Shown: positions 1 through 9,016, counted from the stretch's first letter. The stretch: 64,000 nt of DNA from Stenotrophomonas bentonitica (GCF_002887735.1 NZ_PKQP01000009.1:1-64000); one strand, 5' to 3'. A program made the numbers and translations. The notes: generated from the letters alone by a model not told the origin.

Positions 1-34
1 TGGGGCCGGTCATGGAAGGTCATGGAAGCCCTGT

Positions 35-85
35 AGAGGCCTCATAATCCTTTGGTTCCAGGTTCGAATCCTGGTGGGCCCACCA
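35..85 (+). other. 3' fragment of a tRNA-Met gene, probable attachment site
   Basis: The stretch carries the anticodon loop CTCATAA (anticodon CAT), a variable loop, a perfect T arm (CCAGG/CCTGG around TTCGAAT), a 3' acceptor strand TGGGCCC, discriminator A and an encoded CCA. Upstream of base 35 there is no D arm and no matching 5' acceptor strand. Instead there is a tandem 10-bp repeat (8-27). Base 40 is C where an A is needed to pair with T48, so the anticodon stem is broken. A lone 3' tRNA end is the usual scar of a tyrosine-recombinase island, with the intact tRNA at the other end. The island would then lie to the left, outside the window. A degenerate tRNA pseudogene is the alternative. 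Confidence 0.6.
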
Positions 86-148
86 TTGAATCAGGCGCCT
101 GGCAGCAACCGCGCTGCCTATGCAAAGGTGCGACAGCCCCTTCCATGG

Positions 149-928
149 TCACGGCGATGCACTTCTTTGGCTGAGAAGGTGATTTGCGAGTTCCTTGCCG
201 CGGCGCAATTGGGCGCCGTCCAGGCCAGCTGCGGCATTGTTCAAGAACGAGGCGCCATACCGACTTGAACCTGTGCGGAAGAATGCTTCCGCGTATGCAT
301 AAGCCATGACCGGGTCTTTCGAGGCCAATATGCCGTTCTTGTAGATGTCGCTCAAACGCACGTACGCGTTTGATTCGCCGGCCGCTCCAGCGGACTCGAG
401 GAATCTGACGGTGTTCTGTTTGTAGTCGCGGATCAGATCCGGATCCAGCGAGTTACGTTCGTCTTCAAAGATCCTCGAAGCGTATAGCGCGTAATCGAGC
501 TGGGCGCGGATGTTTCCATGCTCGGCGGCATGGGTGATCGCGGTGAACACCTCTTCGGGACTCAGCGGCTCAAGCCAAAAATCCCGGCACAGCTCGTCGG
601 TCGTACTCCTGATGTGACCCGCGGTGGCGGAGGCCTCGCGATCAATCTGACAACGCAGATCTGTTTCAACCAGTTCGTATGCCGACGTGGCACTGGCATC
701 GGCAGGATGCTCGCCGCCTGCCTTCGCCGAAGGTCTGGTCGTCTGGTTCATCAGGCCTGGCGTTCTGGATGCTTCCTGATCTGATCGCGCAGCCGGGTCA
801 GAAGCTTGCGCTGCTCCGCCAGTAGAGATTGGCAAGGGCATGGGGTTTTGCCGGGTAAGCGATAGTCCAGCGGTTGCTGACAACGCGACAGCCATGACAG
901 ACGCCGCTACAACCATCGTGCGTTTCAT
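149..928 (-). CDS. Exported protein with Sel1/TPR-like helical repeats
   Basis: This is a 259-residue protein of unknown function. I start it at the ATG at 928 because that gives a clear signal peptide (MKRTMVVAASVMAVALSATAG) and an AGGGGA ribosome-binding site about 12 bases upstream. The frame stays open further upstream to 1093, but that extension has no export signal at its start. Residues 30-100 are low-complexity and polar. The C-terminal half has alanine-rich helical repeats (for example AHAAEHGN..A..DYALY and A..G.S.AYVRLSDIYKNG), which resemble Sel1 or TPR repeats used in protein-protein contact. It probably works in the periplasm. It is the first complete gene beside the putative attachment site and has no operon partner. 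Confidence 0.6.
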   Translation of the reverse strand: MKRTMVVAASVMAVALSATAGLSLTRQNPMPLPISTGGAAQASDPAARSDQEASRTPGLMNQTTRPSAKAGGEHPADASATSAYELVETDLRCQIDREASATAGHIRSTTDELCRDFWLEPLSPEEVFTAITHAAEHGNIRAQLDYALYASRIFEDERNSLDPDLIRDYKQNTVRFLESAGAAGESNAYVRLSDIYKNGILASKDPVMAYAYAEAFFRTGSSRYGASFLNNAAAGLDGAQLRRGKELANHLLSQRSASP

Positions 929-1318
929 CGTGTATCCGGTCCCCTGAAAACCCAGCATCGGCTGAGCGTAGATGTATACGGCATCTGCTGCTCTCAGCAC
1001 GCTACAGCCAGGATCGGATGCCAACGACCATGAGCCCGTTGGCGGCGCGGCATTGAATGTTTCACCGGAAACTTCTGTGGCGAGGTCCCGCACCGCATAT
1101 GAAATCGCATGGAATAGGAATATACAAAGATAGAAACACGGCAGATTTCGTTTTTGTTAAGTGCGTGTCAACTATTGTTCCGCCCCGGTTTGCGGCGCCA
1201 GCAATGGCTTTGCCGATTTCGCGATGTGGTTTTTCGCATCGCTTCATGTGCGCTTGCCGGTAGTGCGGCGCAGTTTTCCATCGGCCACGTGCCGATTGGC
1301 TTTCAGAGAGGTTGAATC

Positions 1319-1501
1319 ATGAAGTTTCTCATCATCCCGGCAGCCCTTGCCGCGTCATTGCTTGTGTCCGGGTGTACGACCAGCAGCTGGATCCAGGCCG
1401 CCGGTGGCGTGATGCAGGCAAAGGACGACTACGACAAGCAGGCGCGCCACAAGCGCATCCGCGACGCCAATGCGGCGGCCGCACGTGCGCGCCGGCAGTG
1501 A
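1319..1501 (+). CDS. Small lipoprotein, 60 residues
   Basis: A 60-residue protein with a type II signal peptide: MKFLIIPAALAASLLVSGC, lipobox LVSGC, so Cys19 would be lipidated. The mature part is only about 42 residues, rich in Ala, Lys and Arg, and probably forms one charged helix. A GAGAGGTTG ribosome-binding site sits 5-12 bases before the ATG. The next gene, also a lipoprotein, starts 11 bases downstream, so the two are likely co-transcribed. Function is unknown. Confidence 0.65.
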   Translation: MKFLIIPAALAASLLVSGCTTSSWIQAAGGVMQAKDDYDKQARHKRIRDANAAAARARRQ

Positions 1502-1512
1502 GCGCCGTCCCC

Positions 1513-1863
1513 ATGACCCAGGCGATCCTGCTGGCGTGTGGTGTCTCCGCGAGTCTGTCCGCATGCATGCCCAGCGTTCTTCAATATGACCGCGGTAATC
1601 CGGTCGTGATGAGTTCGCTGCAGCAGGAGGCGAGCCGCGAGTCGGTCCTGAGCGCCGCGGGACGGCCGCAGGACGCAATGGTGCTCCCCGGCATCAACGG
1701 CGTCTGTTACAACTATCTCCTGCGCAACCGCGGCAACAGCTCGCCCTACTATGTGGCCTTCAACGCGCAGGGGCGCGTGGTCAACGCAGGCTATATCGCC
1801 TGCGAGAAGGCTCTCGCTGCCGGGTACCTGGATTCCAGTGAGCCGATCAAGCCGCGCTACTGA
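1513..1863 (+). CDS. OsmE/SmpA-like lipoprotein
   Basis: A 116-residue protein starting at ATG 1513, with a short hydrophobic leader ending in SLSAC, a plausible lipobox. The mature part holds a Gly-Arg-Pro turn (SAAGRPQDAM), NGVCYNYLLRN and PYYVAFNAQGRVVNAGYIAC. This pattern is typical of small SmpA/OmlA-fold lipoproteins such as the osmotically induced OsmE. Two further Cys residues in the mature region could form a disulfide. It follows another lipoprotein gene by 11 bases. The start is set by the lipoprotein signal; the frame is open upstream but that part overlaps the previous gene in a different frame and lacks an export signal. Confidence 0.6.
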   Translation: MTQAILLACGVSASLSACMPSVLQYDRGNPVVMSSLQQEASRESVLSAAGRPQDAMVLPGINGVCYNYLLRNRGNSSPYYVAFNAQGRVVNAGYIACEKALAAGYLDSSEPIKPRY

Positions 1864-1891
1864 TTGAACGACAACGCGATGCGCACGCGCG

Positions 1892-2455
1892 TCATCGCAA
1901 CAGCGATGGCGCTTGGTCGATCCGCCACGAACCATTCAACGCAAGCACCACCGCGAACGTTCCGCACAGCAACACGTCGGCCTCGTTGTTCTCGCGCAGG
2001 GAGCGATCCGCCCCCGGCAGCATGAGTACCTCCACCTCGCCGATGAAGTCATGTCGCTCGTGATGCCGGGCGCGCACCATCACGCGATACGGCCCGCACA
2101 GTGTGCGCACCACCGGACGGCTGCCTGCGGCCCGTGCCGCCTTGATCAGGTCGATCACGTTGCCGCGCGGCATGCGCCAGACGATCCGCTCGGGTTGGCC
2201 GAACCACTCCAGCGCCTTCACCTCGCGGGTGTGAAGGGCGCGCTTGGCTGGCGTGCGGCTCAAGGCCAGCGCTGCGCGGCGGCTGCGCAAGGCAATCCAC
2301 AGCATGCTGCCCACGATGAACAGCCCGGCGGCCAGCAGGTACACGAACACCAGCCCAAACCAGGGTGAGCTGTTGGGGATACCGAACAGCATGGCAAAGA
2401 AGATGAGCAGCATCATCCCCTTGAGCCACTCGACCTTGGTGTTCCTTGTCGCCAT
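1892..2455 (-). CDS. Inner-membrane protein of unknown function
   Basis: A 187-residue protein with two closely spaced transmembrane segments near the N terminus (about residues 12-27 and 31-55: MMLLIFFAMLFGIPN and LVFVYLLAAGLFIVGSMLWIAL). A soluble, arginine-rich domain of about 125 residues follows and should face the cytoplasm. I do not recognise the soluble domain. The gene is convergent with the lipoprotein pair to its left and lies in the same direction as the 40-residue membrane protein upstream (2523-2645), 67 bases away, so the two may share a transcript. Confidence 0.55.
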   Translation of the reverse strand: MATRNTKVEWLKGMMLLIFFAMLFGIPNSSPWFGLVFVYLLAAGLFIVGSMLWIALRSRRAALALSRTPAKRALHTREVKALEWFGQPERIVWRMPRGNVIDLIKAARAAGSRPVVRTLCGPYRVMVRARHHERHDFIGEVEVLMLPGADRSLRENNEADVLLCGTFAVVLALNGSWRIDQAPSLLR

Positions 2456-2522
2456 GCCGGATCCCTTGAGACACCCGCAACACGCGGGGAGCCGGCCATT
2501 CTGACCCGGCAGGGGGCGCTCG

Positions 2523-2645
2523 TCAGCGGTTGGGTGGCTTCTTTCGCAGGCTGAGGACGACGATGGCGATCACCGCTGCGATAGCGACCGGGATGAGCAT
2601 CAAGCCGACGATGATGATCCAATGGTAGATACTGAAACTGCCCAT
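2523..2645 (-). CDS. Small membrane protein, 40 residues, TatA-like N terminus
   Basis: A short open frame encodes a 40-residue protein starting MGSFSIYHWIIIVG, followed by one long hydrophobic helix and a basic C-terminal tail (LRKKPPNR). A GGAAGG ribosome-binding site lies 8 bases before the ATG, which supports translation. The first residues closely resemble the start of TatA proteins, but the Phe-Gly hinge and amphipathic helix of TatA are missing, so it is not a Tat subunit. It most likely is a single-pass small membrane protein, perhaps expressed with the membrane protein downstream. Confidence 0.55.
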   Translation of the reverse strand: MGSFSIYHWIIIVGLMLIPVAIAAVIAIVVLSLRKKPPNR

Positions 2646-2832
2646 GCGTAAGACCTTCCGTTGGTTGCTTCAATCCTACTATCTTGTCAGTAGGCGGCAT
2701 CGGGAACTGGGTGGTGGCGCCCATAAGCCGGAACTAACTCCCGCACGGCGCCTTTGGTCCCCGTGTCATTCGGCAGGTGTCGCGGTACCGGCGCCTTGCT
2801 AAAACATCCGTCAACCACCTCTCAGGCCATGG

Positions 2833-3891
2833 ATGATGAAGCGACGCTACTCAATGCTGTGCGGCTGCCTGGTAACGCTGCTCCCCGCGGTTACGTACGC
2901 GGCTGTGGACCTTGCGGCGCTGGACAAGGACATGGTCGGCCCACGCACCGAGGTCCTCGTGCTGGGCAGCGTGCACCTGAGCGAGCACGAGGCCTTCGAT
3001 CCCAAGGCGCTGGATCCGCTGCTGGACAGGCTGGCGGCCTTCAAGCCCGGCTACATCACCATCGAAGCCATCAGCGGCGAGCAGTGCGATCTGGCCAAGC
3101 GCCATGCGGCGGTCTACGGCGATGACTACTGCGCCAGCACGGACACCGCGAAGACGGCCACGGGATTGGAGGTGCCGGCGGCGATCGTACAGGTCAACAG
3201 GACGTTGGCGGCCTGGCCGGCTGCCCCCACCGCCGCGCAGCGTCGCCAACTGGCCGCCCTGTTCCTTGCCGCTGGCGAACGGGCGTCTGTCTACGTGCAG
3301 TGGCTGCAGCTGCCCGTGGCCGAGCGACGCGCGGGCGACGGCCTGGACGGCAGCCTCGTCGAGCTGCTCAAGCAGATTCAAACGCGCAAGAACGAGAGCT
3401 ACCAGATCGCTGCGGTCCTGGCCGCGCGGCTCGGTCTGCAGCGCGTGTACGCCGTCGACGACCATACCGGTGACAATCACCAGATCGCCGACCGCAAGGC
3501 GTTCAGCGCGGCGCTCCAGCAGGCGTGGAGTGGGTATGGCCCCACGTTCGATGCCATGACGGAACGCGAAGCGGCCTTCATCGCGTCCAACGATCTGCTC
3601 TCGCTGTATCGCAGCGTCAACGATCCCGCGGCGCTGCAGGTGCTCGCCGAGTCCAACGTGCGCCCGACACTGGCCGCCGTGTCACCGCAGCACTACCCCC
3701 AGATCTGGGTGCAGGGCTGGGAAATCCGCAATCTGCGCATGGTCGCCAACATTCTCGAGGTTGTGCGTGACCACCCCGGTTCCCGCGTCCTGTCCATCGT
3801 CGGCGCTTCGCACAAGCCCTGGTTTGATGGCTGGCTGGGGCAGGTCTCGGGGGTGGATATCGTGGAGGCACAGGACGTTCTCAAGGAGTAG
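2833..3891 (+). CDS. DUF5694-type exported protein, TraB/TIKI-like fold
   Basis: A 352-residue protein with a signal peptide of about 23 residues (CGCLVTLLPAVTYA). The first conserved block is EVLVLGSVHLSEH and the last is LSIVGASHKPW. A GSxH near the N terminus and a GxxH near the C terminus are the hallmark of the EreA/ChaN/TraB/TIKI superfamily, which includes metal-dependent hydrolases. The remaining sequence fits the DUF5694 group. A periplasmic location is expected. Substrate is unknown. A second ATG three bases downstream would also work. It is convergent with the TonB-dependent receptor gene. Confidence 0.65.
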   Translation: MMKRRYSMLCGCLVTLLPAVTYAAVDLAALDKDMVGPRTEVLVLGSVHLSEHEAFDPKALDPLLDRLAAFKPGYITIEAISGEQCDLAKRHAAVYGDDYCASTDTAKTATGLEVPAAIVQVNRTLAAWPAAPTAAQRRQLAALFLAAGERASVYVQWLQLPVAERRAGDGLDGSLVELLKQIQTRKNESYQIAAVLAARLGLQRVYAVDDHTGDNHQIADRKAFSAALQQAWSGYGPTFDAMTEREAAFIASNDLLSLYRSVNDPAALQVLAESNVRPTLAAVSPQHYPQIWVQGWEIRNLRMVANILEVVRDHPGSRVLSIVGASHKPWFDGWLGQVSGVDIVEAQDVLKE

Positions 3892-3920
3892 GAGGGCGCC
3901 GCAGCACCCTCCACGCTGCC

Positions 3921-6122
3921 TTAGAACCGATAGCCGACTTCCGCACCGACGATGCGCGGGCGGTCGATGGGACCGTAGTAGTTGCCGTCACGGCCGAACG
4001 CCAGGTTGTCGAAGATCAACCCGTTGATGCGCCGCTTGTTGGTCAGGTTGTCGACGTACACGCGCGTGCTCCACGGCCCGGTTTCATAGCCGAGCTGCAC
4101 GCCGAGGATGGCCACAGCCGGCTGGTAGGCGCGATTGCGTTCGTCCAGCGCCATGCGGCCATTGAACGATGACTCCACGCGCGCGAACAGTCCGGAGCGG
4201 TGCTGGTAGCGTGCGGCGAGATACGCCGTGTACTGCGGAGTGAGTTTGACGTCGTTGCCGGCCAGGCTTTCATTGGCGCCGACGAACAGCTTGCGGTAAT
4301 CGGCGTCCACGTAGCCCGCGTTGGCGGTCAGCGTCAGGCCTGGCAGCACCTCCAGCGCGCCTTCCAGCTCCACACCGCGCGAGCGGATGGACGCATCCGA
4401 GCCTACGTAGTCGGAGGAGATCGGCCGGCCGTTGGCATCGGTGGCCAGCTGGATTTCCTGCCAGTTGTCCGAGGTGATGTGGAACACCGCGCCACCGATA
4501 TGCCCCCGCCCGCCGAGCACGTTCATCTTGAAGCCGAGCTCGTGGCTCCACATCATTTCCGATTCGTAGCGCAGCACTTTGTCGTTGACGACGTCACTCT
4601 GCGCGGCCGCCAGATTGAAGCCGCCCGGAATGTAGCCCTTGGCGGATGCGGCGTAGAACGAGAGCGTGTCGCTGGCGTCGTAGCGCAGTGACACGCGTGG
4701 CAGCGTGGCAGTGAAGGTGTGTGCGAGCTCGGCATCGCGATAGAACACCAGGCCGCCCGGGCCCAGATCGAGCGTGCCTTCGCGCTGGCGGGTGGAGCGC
4801 TTGGCCTGCTCATGGCGCAGGCCAACGCTGGCGGTCAGTTTCGGCAGCGAGGGTGGGGTGTAGCTGGCCGTGCCGAACACGCTGTAGTCCTGGCCATCCG
4901 AGCCCTGCAGCGGAGCGAGGTCATAGCTGCCCAGGCCGCGAAGCGGGGGGCCGACCAGGGTACCAAGGATGGAATCCTTGTGATGCCGGTAGGTGGAGAC
5001 GCCGGCGATGTAGGTCAGGGCCTGATCGCTGGGGGAGCTGAAGCGCAGCTCGCCGTTCCAGCTGTGCTGTTTGTCGTAGATGCGGCCGGCCAGCGCGGGT
5101 GTGGCGGTCATGTCGAAGTCGTAGCCGGCGGAGGTGTCTTCCTCCTGCCGGTAGGAGAGCGCGGCATCCAGGGTGCCGCCGGAGAGCTGCCACTGCGCGC
5201 TGGTGCCGGCGACGGTTTCATTCCTGGTGGTGCGCTTGGGCGCATCGTTGATGTAGGTGAAGTCACCCGCACGGCGGCCGCCGTTGTAGAGATCGCCATA
5301 GGTGCGGTTGTACAGCCCCACATCCAACGGCAGGTACTCATACTCGAACATCCCGGGCGCACGCGTGCCCAAGTGGTAGGCGATCGCGTTGATGGCCAGC
5401 GTATCGGTCGGCTTCCAGCGCAGCTTGCCCTGCAGGTAGGTCTCCTTGACCTTGCCTTTGACCCCATTGAACGGCGTGAGGTTCTTGAGGTGGCTGTCTT
5501 CGTCCGAGGCCATGAACGCGACCGAGCCGAACAGCCGGTCGCTGTCGCCCAGTCCGCCGCCGAGGAAGCCATCCACGCTGCTGCCATGGCCGTTGCCGAA
5601 GGAGGTCAGCCCGACATTCACCTCACCTTCGGTCGTCGCCGACGGTGCGCGCGTACGCACCAGCACCAGGCCGGATTCGCTGTTCGCCCCGTACAGCGTG
5701 CCCTGCGGGCCGCGCAGGATCTCCACCGACTCGACATGGTTCAACACCGCGTTGCTCAGTTCGCGGAACGGGATGCCGTCGATGTAGACCGAGGCGCGGT
5801 TGACCAGGAACGGGTTCGACTCGATCCCGCGGATGGAGATGAACATGTCGCTGAGCTGGCCCATCACGTTGAACTTCACGTTCGGCGCCAGCTTGTCGAG
5901 GTCGCGGAACTCGGTGACGTGCGCTTCCTTGAGCGCTTCGCGGTCGAGCACGGTGACCGACATGTCGCTCTTGAGGTACGGGGTATCGCGTTTGCTGCCG
6001 GTGACCACGATGCCGTCCAGCTCGGTGGCCTTGGCGGGTGGGGTGGACTGGGCCTGGGCGGGCGCACTGGGCAGCAACTGAAGCGCGGCGAGCACGGCGC
6101 CGGCAAGTACAGCGTGTTTCAC
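3921..6122 (-). CDS. TonB-dependent outer-membrane receptor
   Basis: A 733-residue receptor when started at the GTG at 6122, which gives a signal peptide (VKHAVLAGAVLAALQLLPSA, cleavage after AQAQ). After it come a TonB-box-like ELDGIVVTG, a plug domain of about 130 residues (MFISIRGIESNPF, VYIDGIPF, VESVEILRGPQGTLYGANS) and a 22-strand barrel ending in the terminal aromatic signature GAEVGYRF. A GAGG lies 6-7 bases before the GTG. It is transcribed divergently from an AraC-type regulator, a layout common for siderophore receptors such as FyuA/FptA. An iron-chelate substrate is therefore likely but not shown. The frame is open upstream to 6440, overlapping the regulator, and that extension is rejected. 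Confidence 0.85.
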   Translation of the reverse strand: MKHAVLAGAVLAALQLLPSAPAQAQSTPPAKATELDGIVVTGSKRDTPYLKSDMSVTVLDREALKEAHVTEFRDLDKLAPNVKFNVMGQLSDMFISIRGIESNPFLVNRASVYIDGIPFRELSNAVLNHVESVEILRGPQGTLYGANSESGLVLVRTRAPSATTEGEVNVGLTSFGNGHGSSVDGFLGGGLGDSDRLFGSVAFMASDEDSHLKNLTPFNGVKGKVKETYLQGKLRWKPTDTLAINAIAYHLGTRAPGMFEYEYLPLDVGLYNRTYGDLYNGGRRAGDFTYINDAPKRTTRNETVAGTSAQWQLSGGTLDAALSYRQEEDTSAGYDFDMTATPALAGRIYDKQHSWNGELRFSSPSDQALTYIAGVSTYRHHKDSILGTLVGPPLRGLGSYDLAPLQGSDGQDYSVFGTASYTPPSLPKLTASVGLRHEQAKRSTRQREGTLDLGPGGLVFYRDAELAHTFTATLPRVSLRYDASDTLSFYAASAKGYIPGGFNLAAAQSDVVNDKVLRYESEMMWSHELGFKMNVLGGRGHIGGAVFHITSDNWQEIQLATDANGRPISSDYVGSDASIRSRGVELEGALEVLPGLTLTANAGYVDADYRKLFVGANESLAGNDVKLTPQYTAYLAARYQHRSGLFARVESSFNGRMALDERNRAYQPAVAILGVQLGYETGPWSTRVYVDNLTNKRRINGLIFDNLAFGRDGNYYGPIDRPRIVGAEVGYRF

Positions 6123-6174
6123 GAGGAGCCTCTGGGGTGGTGGCGCGCACCACGGTGATGGGGAGGAATCGCAA

Positions 6175-7128
6175 ATGTTATTGTGTAACAATGAGGTGCT
6201 GCCGCTCCATTCCCGGCAGGGCGGATCCAGAACTGGACACCTGATGACCTGCGCCACTGCCACGCCAGCGACAGCGGTGGCCGCCCGTGTGGCGGCCGAA
6301 GCCGGCCGTCCGCTGGACGCCTGCGTCGGCAGCGCCGACGGCTCGGTGCTGATGCTCCGCCATGCGTTTGCGGCGGCGCAGGGCACGATGGGTGAGGGTG
6401 GTGCGCTGCGCATCGGGCTGCTCACGGCGGGCGGCGGCACCCTGTATCAGCGCACGGCGCTCGGACGCATCGCGCAGCCCTGGTGCGCAGGCGCGTTCAA
6501 TGTTGTGTTGCCGGACTGCCCAGGCGAATTCCGCAGCCCAGCGCTGGCGCTGCTGGGCCTGGCCATCGACGCGCGGCATCTGCAGGGGCACGACGTGCGC
6601 TTGGAGCAGCTGCATCGCGCAGCATCGGCGCTGCATGGGGACCCGGTGATCGCCTCGGTGATGGGGGCGCTATGGCACTGCGCTGAAGCGCATGCAGGCT
6701 CAGCCGCGTTCTTCGAGCACGGTGTCGATCTGGTGCTGAAGCGGTTGGCGGGACTTCCGGTTGCGTCGCCCCCGACGCGACGCGCGTTGTCGCCGGCGCA
6801 CGTCAAGCGCGTGCAGGAACTGATCGATGCCCATCTCGGCGACGATCTGGGCGTCGCCCGCATGGCGCAGGAAGTCGGGCAGGAAGCCAGTGGCTTCAGT
6901 CGTGGCTTCCGGCTGGCGACCGGCATGACGCCCTACGCGTACCTCACCTGGCGCCGGATGGAAGCGGCCAAGCCGATGCTGCTGGCCGGCCGCAGCGTCA
7001 CCGAGGTCGCCCTGGCGATGGGCTATGCCAACCCCGGCAAGTTCGCCGCGGCGTTCCGGCGGGTGACCGGGCAGCCACCGTCGCGCTGGGCAGGCAACGC
7101 GCGAGGTGAACTGGCTGGCCATGTTTGA
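6175..7128 (+). CDS. AraC-family transcriptional regulator
   Basis: The C-terminal 100 residues form a double helix-turn-helix of the AraC/XylS type (SPAHVKRVQELIDAHLGDD, LGVARMAQEVG, FSRGFRLATGMTPYAYL, and VTEVALAMGYANPGKFAAAFRR). The N-terminal 180 residues would be the sensor part and are not recognised. Two starts compete. ATG 6175 (317 residues) has a strong GGGGAGG ribosome-binding site 8 bases upstream but overlaps the nested palindromes. ATG 6244 (294 residues) has a weaker site but leaves a fuller divergent promoter region. By analogy with PchR/YbtA-type pairs it probably activates the adjacent TonB-dependent receptor in response to the imported ligand. Confidence 0.75.
   Translation: MLLCNNEVLPLHSRQGGSRTGHLMTCATATPATAVAARVAAEAGRPLDACVGSADGSVLMLRHAFAAAQGTMGEGGALRIGLLTAGGGTLYQRTALGRIAQPWCAGAFNVVLPDCPGEFRSPALALLGLAIDARHLQGHDVRLEQLHRAASALHGDPVIASVMGALWHCAEAHAGSAAFFEHGVDLVLKRLAGLPVASPPTRRALSPAHVKRVQELIDAHLGDDLGVARMAQEVGQEASGFSRGFRLATGMTPYAYLTWRRMEAAKPMLLAGRSVTEVALAMGYANPGKFAAAFRRVTGQPPSRWAGNARGELAGHV
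6177..6192. promoter_or_regulatory. Nested palindromes in the receptor/AraC divergent region
   Basis: Two inverted repeats are nested here: GTTA-N5-TAAC (6177-6189) and ATTGT-N3-ACAAT (6180-6192). They sit in the only AT-rich patch between the receptor and the regulator gene. This is a plausible operator for the AraC-type protein or for Fur, although it is not a textbook Fur box. It overlaps the first codons of the regulator if that gene starts at 6175. Confidence 0.4.
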
Positions 7129-7304
7129 GGCCATCGGAGGACTGCGCTATCCTGCGCGCCGCTTCCACTGCCCCGGCAGGACCCTTGTGATGACGCCACC
7201 CTGATACCGCGTTGACGACGCGCCGGCCCTTGCGCTGGCTCAGGGAGTGCTTTGTCTTCATCACACAACGCGCCGTGCGCATCGCCGGTGCGTGGAGTCT
7301 GTCC

Positions 7305-8771
7305 ATGTCTGTGTCCTATCCGCTGCGCCAGCAATGGCTCGGCAACATCCGCGGTGATCTGCTGTCCGGCGCCGTGGTCGCCCTCGCGCTGATTCCCGAA
7401 GCGATCGCGTTTTCCATCATTGCCGGGGTCGACCCCAAGGTCGGTCTGTACGCTTCGTTCTGCATCGCCGTGGTCACCGCCATCGCCGGCGGCCGGCCGG
7501 GCATGATCTCCGCGGCCACCGGCGCGATGGCGCTGGTGATGGTCGATCTGGTCCGCGACCACGGCCTGCAGTATCTGCTGGCCGCGACGATCCTGGCCGG
7601 GCTGCTGCAGATCGTCGCCGGCGCGCTCAAGCTGGGTGCCCTGATGCGCTTCGTCTCGCGCTCGGTGATCACCGGCTTCGTCAACGCGTTGGCCATCCTG
7701 ATCTTCCTTGCGCAGTTGCCCGAGCTGATCGGGATGCCATGGACGGTGTACGCCGTGTGCGCGGCCGGTCTGGCGATCATCTACCTGCTGCCGCTGCTGA
7801 CCCGGGCGGTGCCTTCGCCGCTGGTGGCGATCGTGGTGCTCACCGGGCTGTCGATCTGGCTGGGCCTGGACATCCGCACCGTCGGCGACATGGGCGCGCT
7901 GCCGGACAGCCTGCCGACCTTCCTGCTCCCCGATGTGCCGCTCACCTGGGAGACCCTGCGCATCCTGCTGCCGGTCTCGGCCACGCTGGCGGTGGTGGGG
8001 CTGCTGGAGTCGATGATGACGGCGCAGATCGTGGAAGACATGACCGACACCCCCAGCCAGCGCAACCGTGAGTGCGCTGGACAGGGCCTGGCCAACATCA
8101 CCGCCGGGCTGTTCGGCGGCATGGGCGGCTGCGCGATGATCGGGCAGTCGGTGATCAATGTGTCCTCCGGCGGCCGTGGCCGGTTGTCCTGCCTGGTGGC
8201 GGGCGTGCTGTTGCTGCTGCTGGTGGTCTACGGCGCGGAGTGGGTCCGGCAGATTCCGATGGCCGCGCTGGTCGCGGTGATGATCATGGTCAGCATCGGC
8301 ACCTTCCACTGGCGCTCGTTCGCCCAGTTCCGGCTGCATCCCAAGAGCTCCTCGCTGGTGATGCTGGGCACGGTGATCGTGACGGTTGCCACGCATGACC
8401 TGGCCAAGGGCGTGCTCACCGGGGTGCTGCTGTCGGCGCTGTTCTTTGCCCGCAAGGTCGGCCGGATGCTGGACATCGCCGATGCCGAAGCCGCCGACGG
8501 CAGCCGTGTCTACACGGTCCGCGGGCAGGTGTTCTTCGCCTCGGCCGGGCAGTTCGCGGCGGCCTTCGACCTGCTGCATGTGCCTGAGCGCGTGACCATC
8601 GATCTGAGCGGCGCGCACTTCTGGGATCTCAGTGCGGTCGGTGCACTGGAGCGGGTGACCGGCAAGCTGCGCGCGCGTGGCGCCAGCGTGGAGGTGATCG
8701 GACTCAATGCCGCCAGCCAGACGCTGGTGGAGCGGCTGGGGCGTGGCGAGAGCGGCGCGGGCGTTCACTGA
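7305..8771 (+). CDS. SulP-family anion transporter with STAS domain
   Basis: A 488-residue inner-membrane permease. I start at ATG 7305 ([20 protein letters not shown]) because GGAG lies 8 bases upstream and SulP proteins begin this way; an open extension to 7212 is unlikely. The SulP signature region [19 protein letters not shown] is at residues 19-37. About 10-12 membrane helices follow, with conserved [24 protein letters not shown] domain fills the last 100 residues ([28 protein letters not shown]). Family members carry sulfate, bicarbonate or dicarboxylates. There are no linked genes to show which, so the substrate is open. Confidence 0.85.
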   Translation: MSVSYPLRQQWLGNIRGDLLSGAVVALALIPEAIAFSIIAGVDPKVGLYASFCIAVVTAIAGGRPGMISAATGAMALVMVDLVRDHGLQYLLAATILAGLLQIVAGALKLGALMRFVSRSVITGFVNALAILIFLAQLPELIGMPWTVYAVCAAGLAIIYLLPLLTRAVPSPLVAIVVLTGLSIWLGLDIRTVGDMGALPDSLPTFLLPDVPLTWETLRILLPVSATLAVVGLLESMMTAQIVEDMTDTPSQRNRECAGQGLANITAGLFGGMGGCAMIGQSVINVSSGGRGRLSCLVAGVLLLLLVVYGAEWVRQIPMAALVAVMIMVSIGTFHWRSFAQFRLHPKSSSLVMLGTVIVTVATHDLAKGVLTGVLLSALFFARKVGRMLDIADAEAADGSRVYTVRGQVFFASAGQFAAAFDLLHVPERVTIDLSGAHFWDLSAVGALERVTGKLRARGASVEVIGLNAASQTLVERLGRGESGAGVH

Positions 8772-9016
8772 ACACGGTCAGGAAGCGGCGCTAAACATCG
8801 GGCCGATCACGCCGTTATCCAGCTGAGTCCCTTCTCTGGGCCGGCGCCGTCAGGGTGCCGGCAGGTGGTATCTCCACAGAGCAGGGCGGTGGCATCGATC
8901 CCTGCTGGCCGCGCCGTGATGACACCGCGCGCGTGCCGGCCCGCAATGGACTGCGTGTTTCCGTGGCGGCGCACGCGTGCGTCCGCCGGTATGCCCTTTT
9001 TCCGGAACCGCCCCCC

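Noticed and set aside
9..85. An intact tRNA-Met gene at the window start
   Set aside because: No D arm, no 5' acceptor strand complementary to TGGGCCC at the required distance, and a mismatch in the anticodon stem.
1095..1180. AT-rich stretch as evidence of horizontally acquired DNA
   Set aside because: It is under 100 bases and lies where promoters of the minus-strand gene are expected, so local promoter composition explains it.
2523..2645. TatA subunit
   Set aside because: Only the first dozen residues match; the Phe-Gly hinge, the amphipathic helix and neighbouring tatB/tatC genes are missing.
6123..6440. N-terminal extension of the TonB-dependent receptor
   Set aside because: It would overlap the divergent regulator and place the signal peptide in the middle of the protein; the GTG at 6122 gives a normal signal peptide.
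7023..8768. Long minus-strand open frame opposite the SulP gene
   Set aside because: It is the complement of a well-recognised transporter, rich in His, Gln and Arg with no domain, as expected for an antisense frame in GC-rich DNA.
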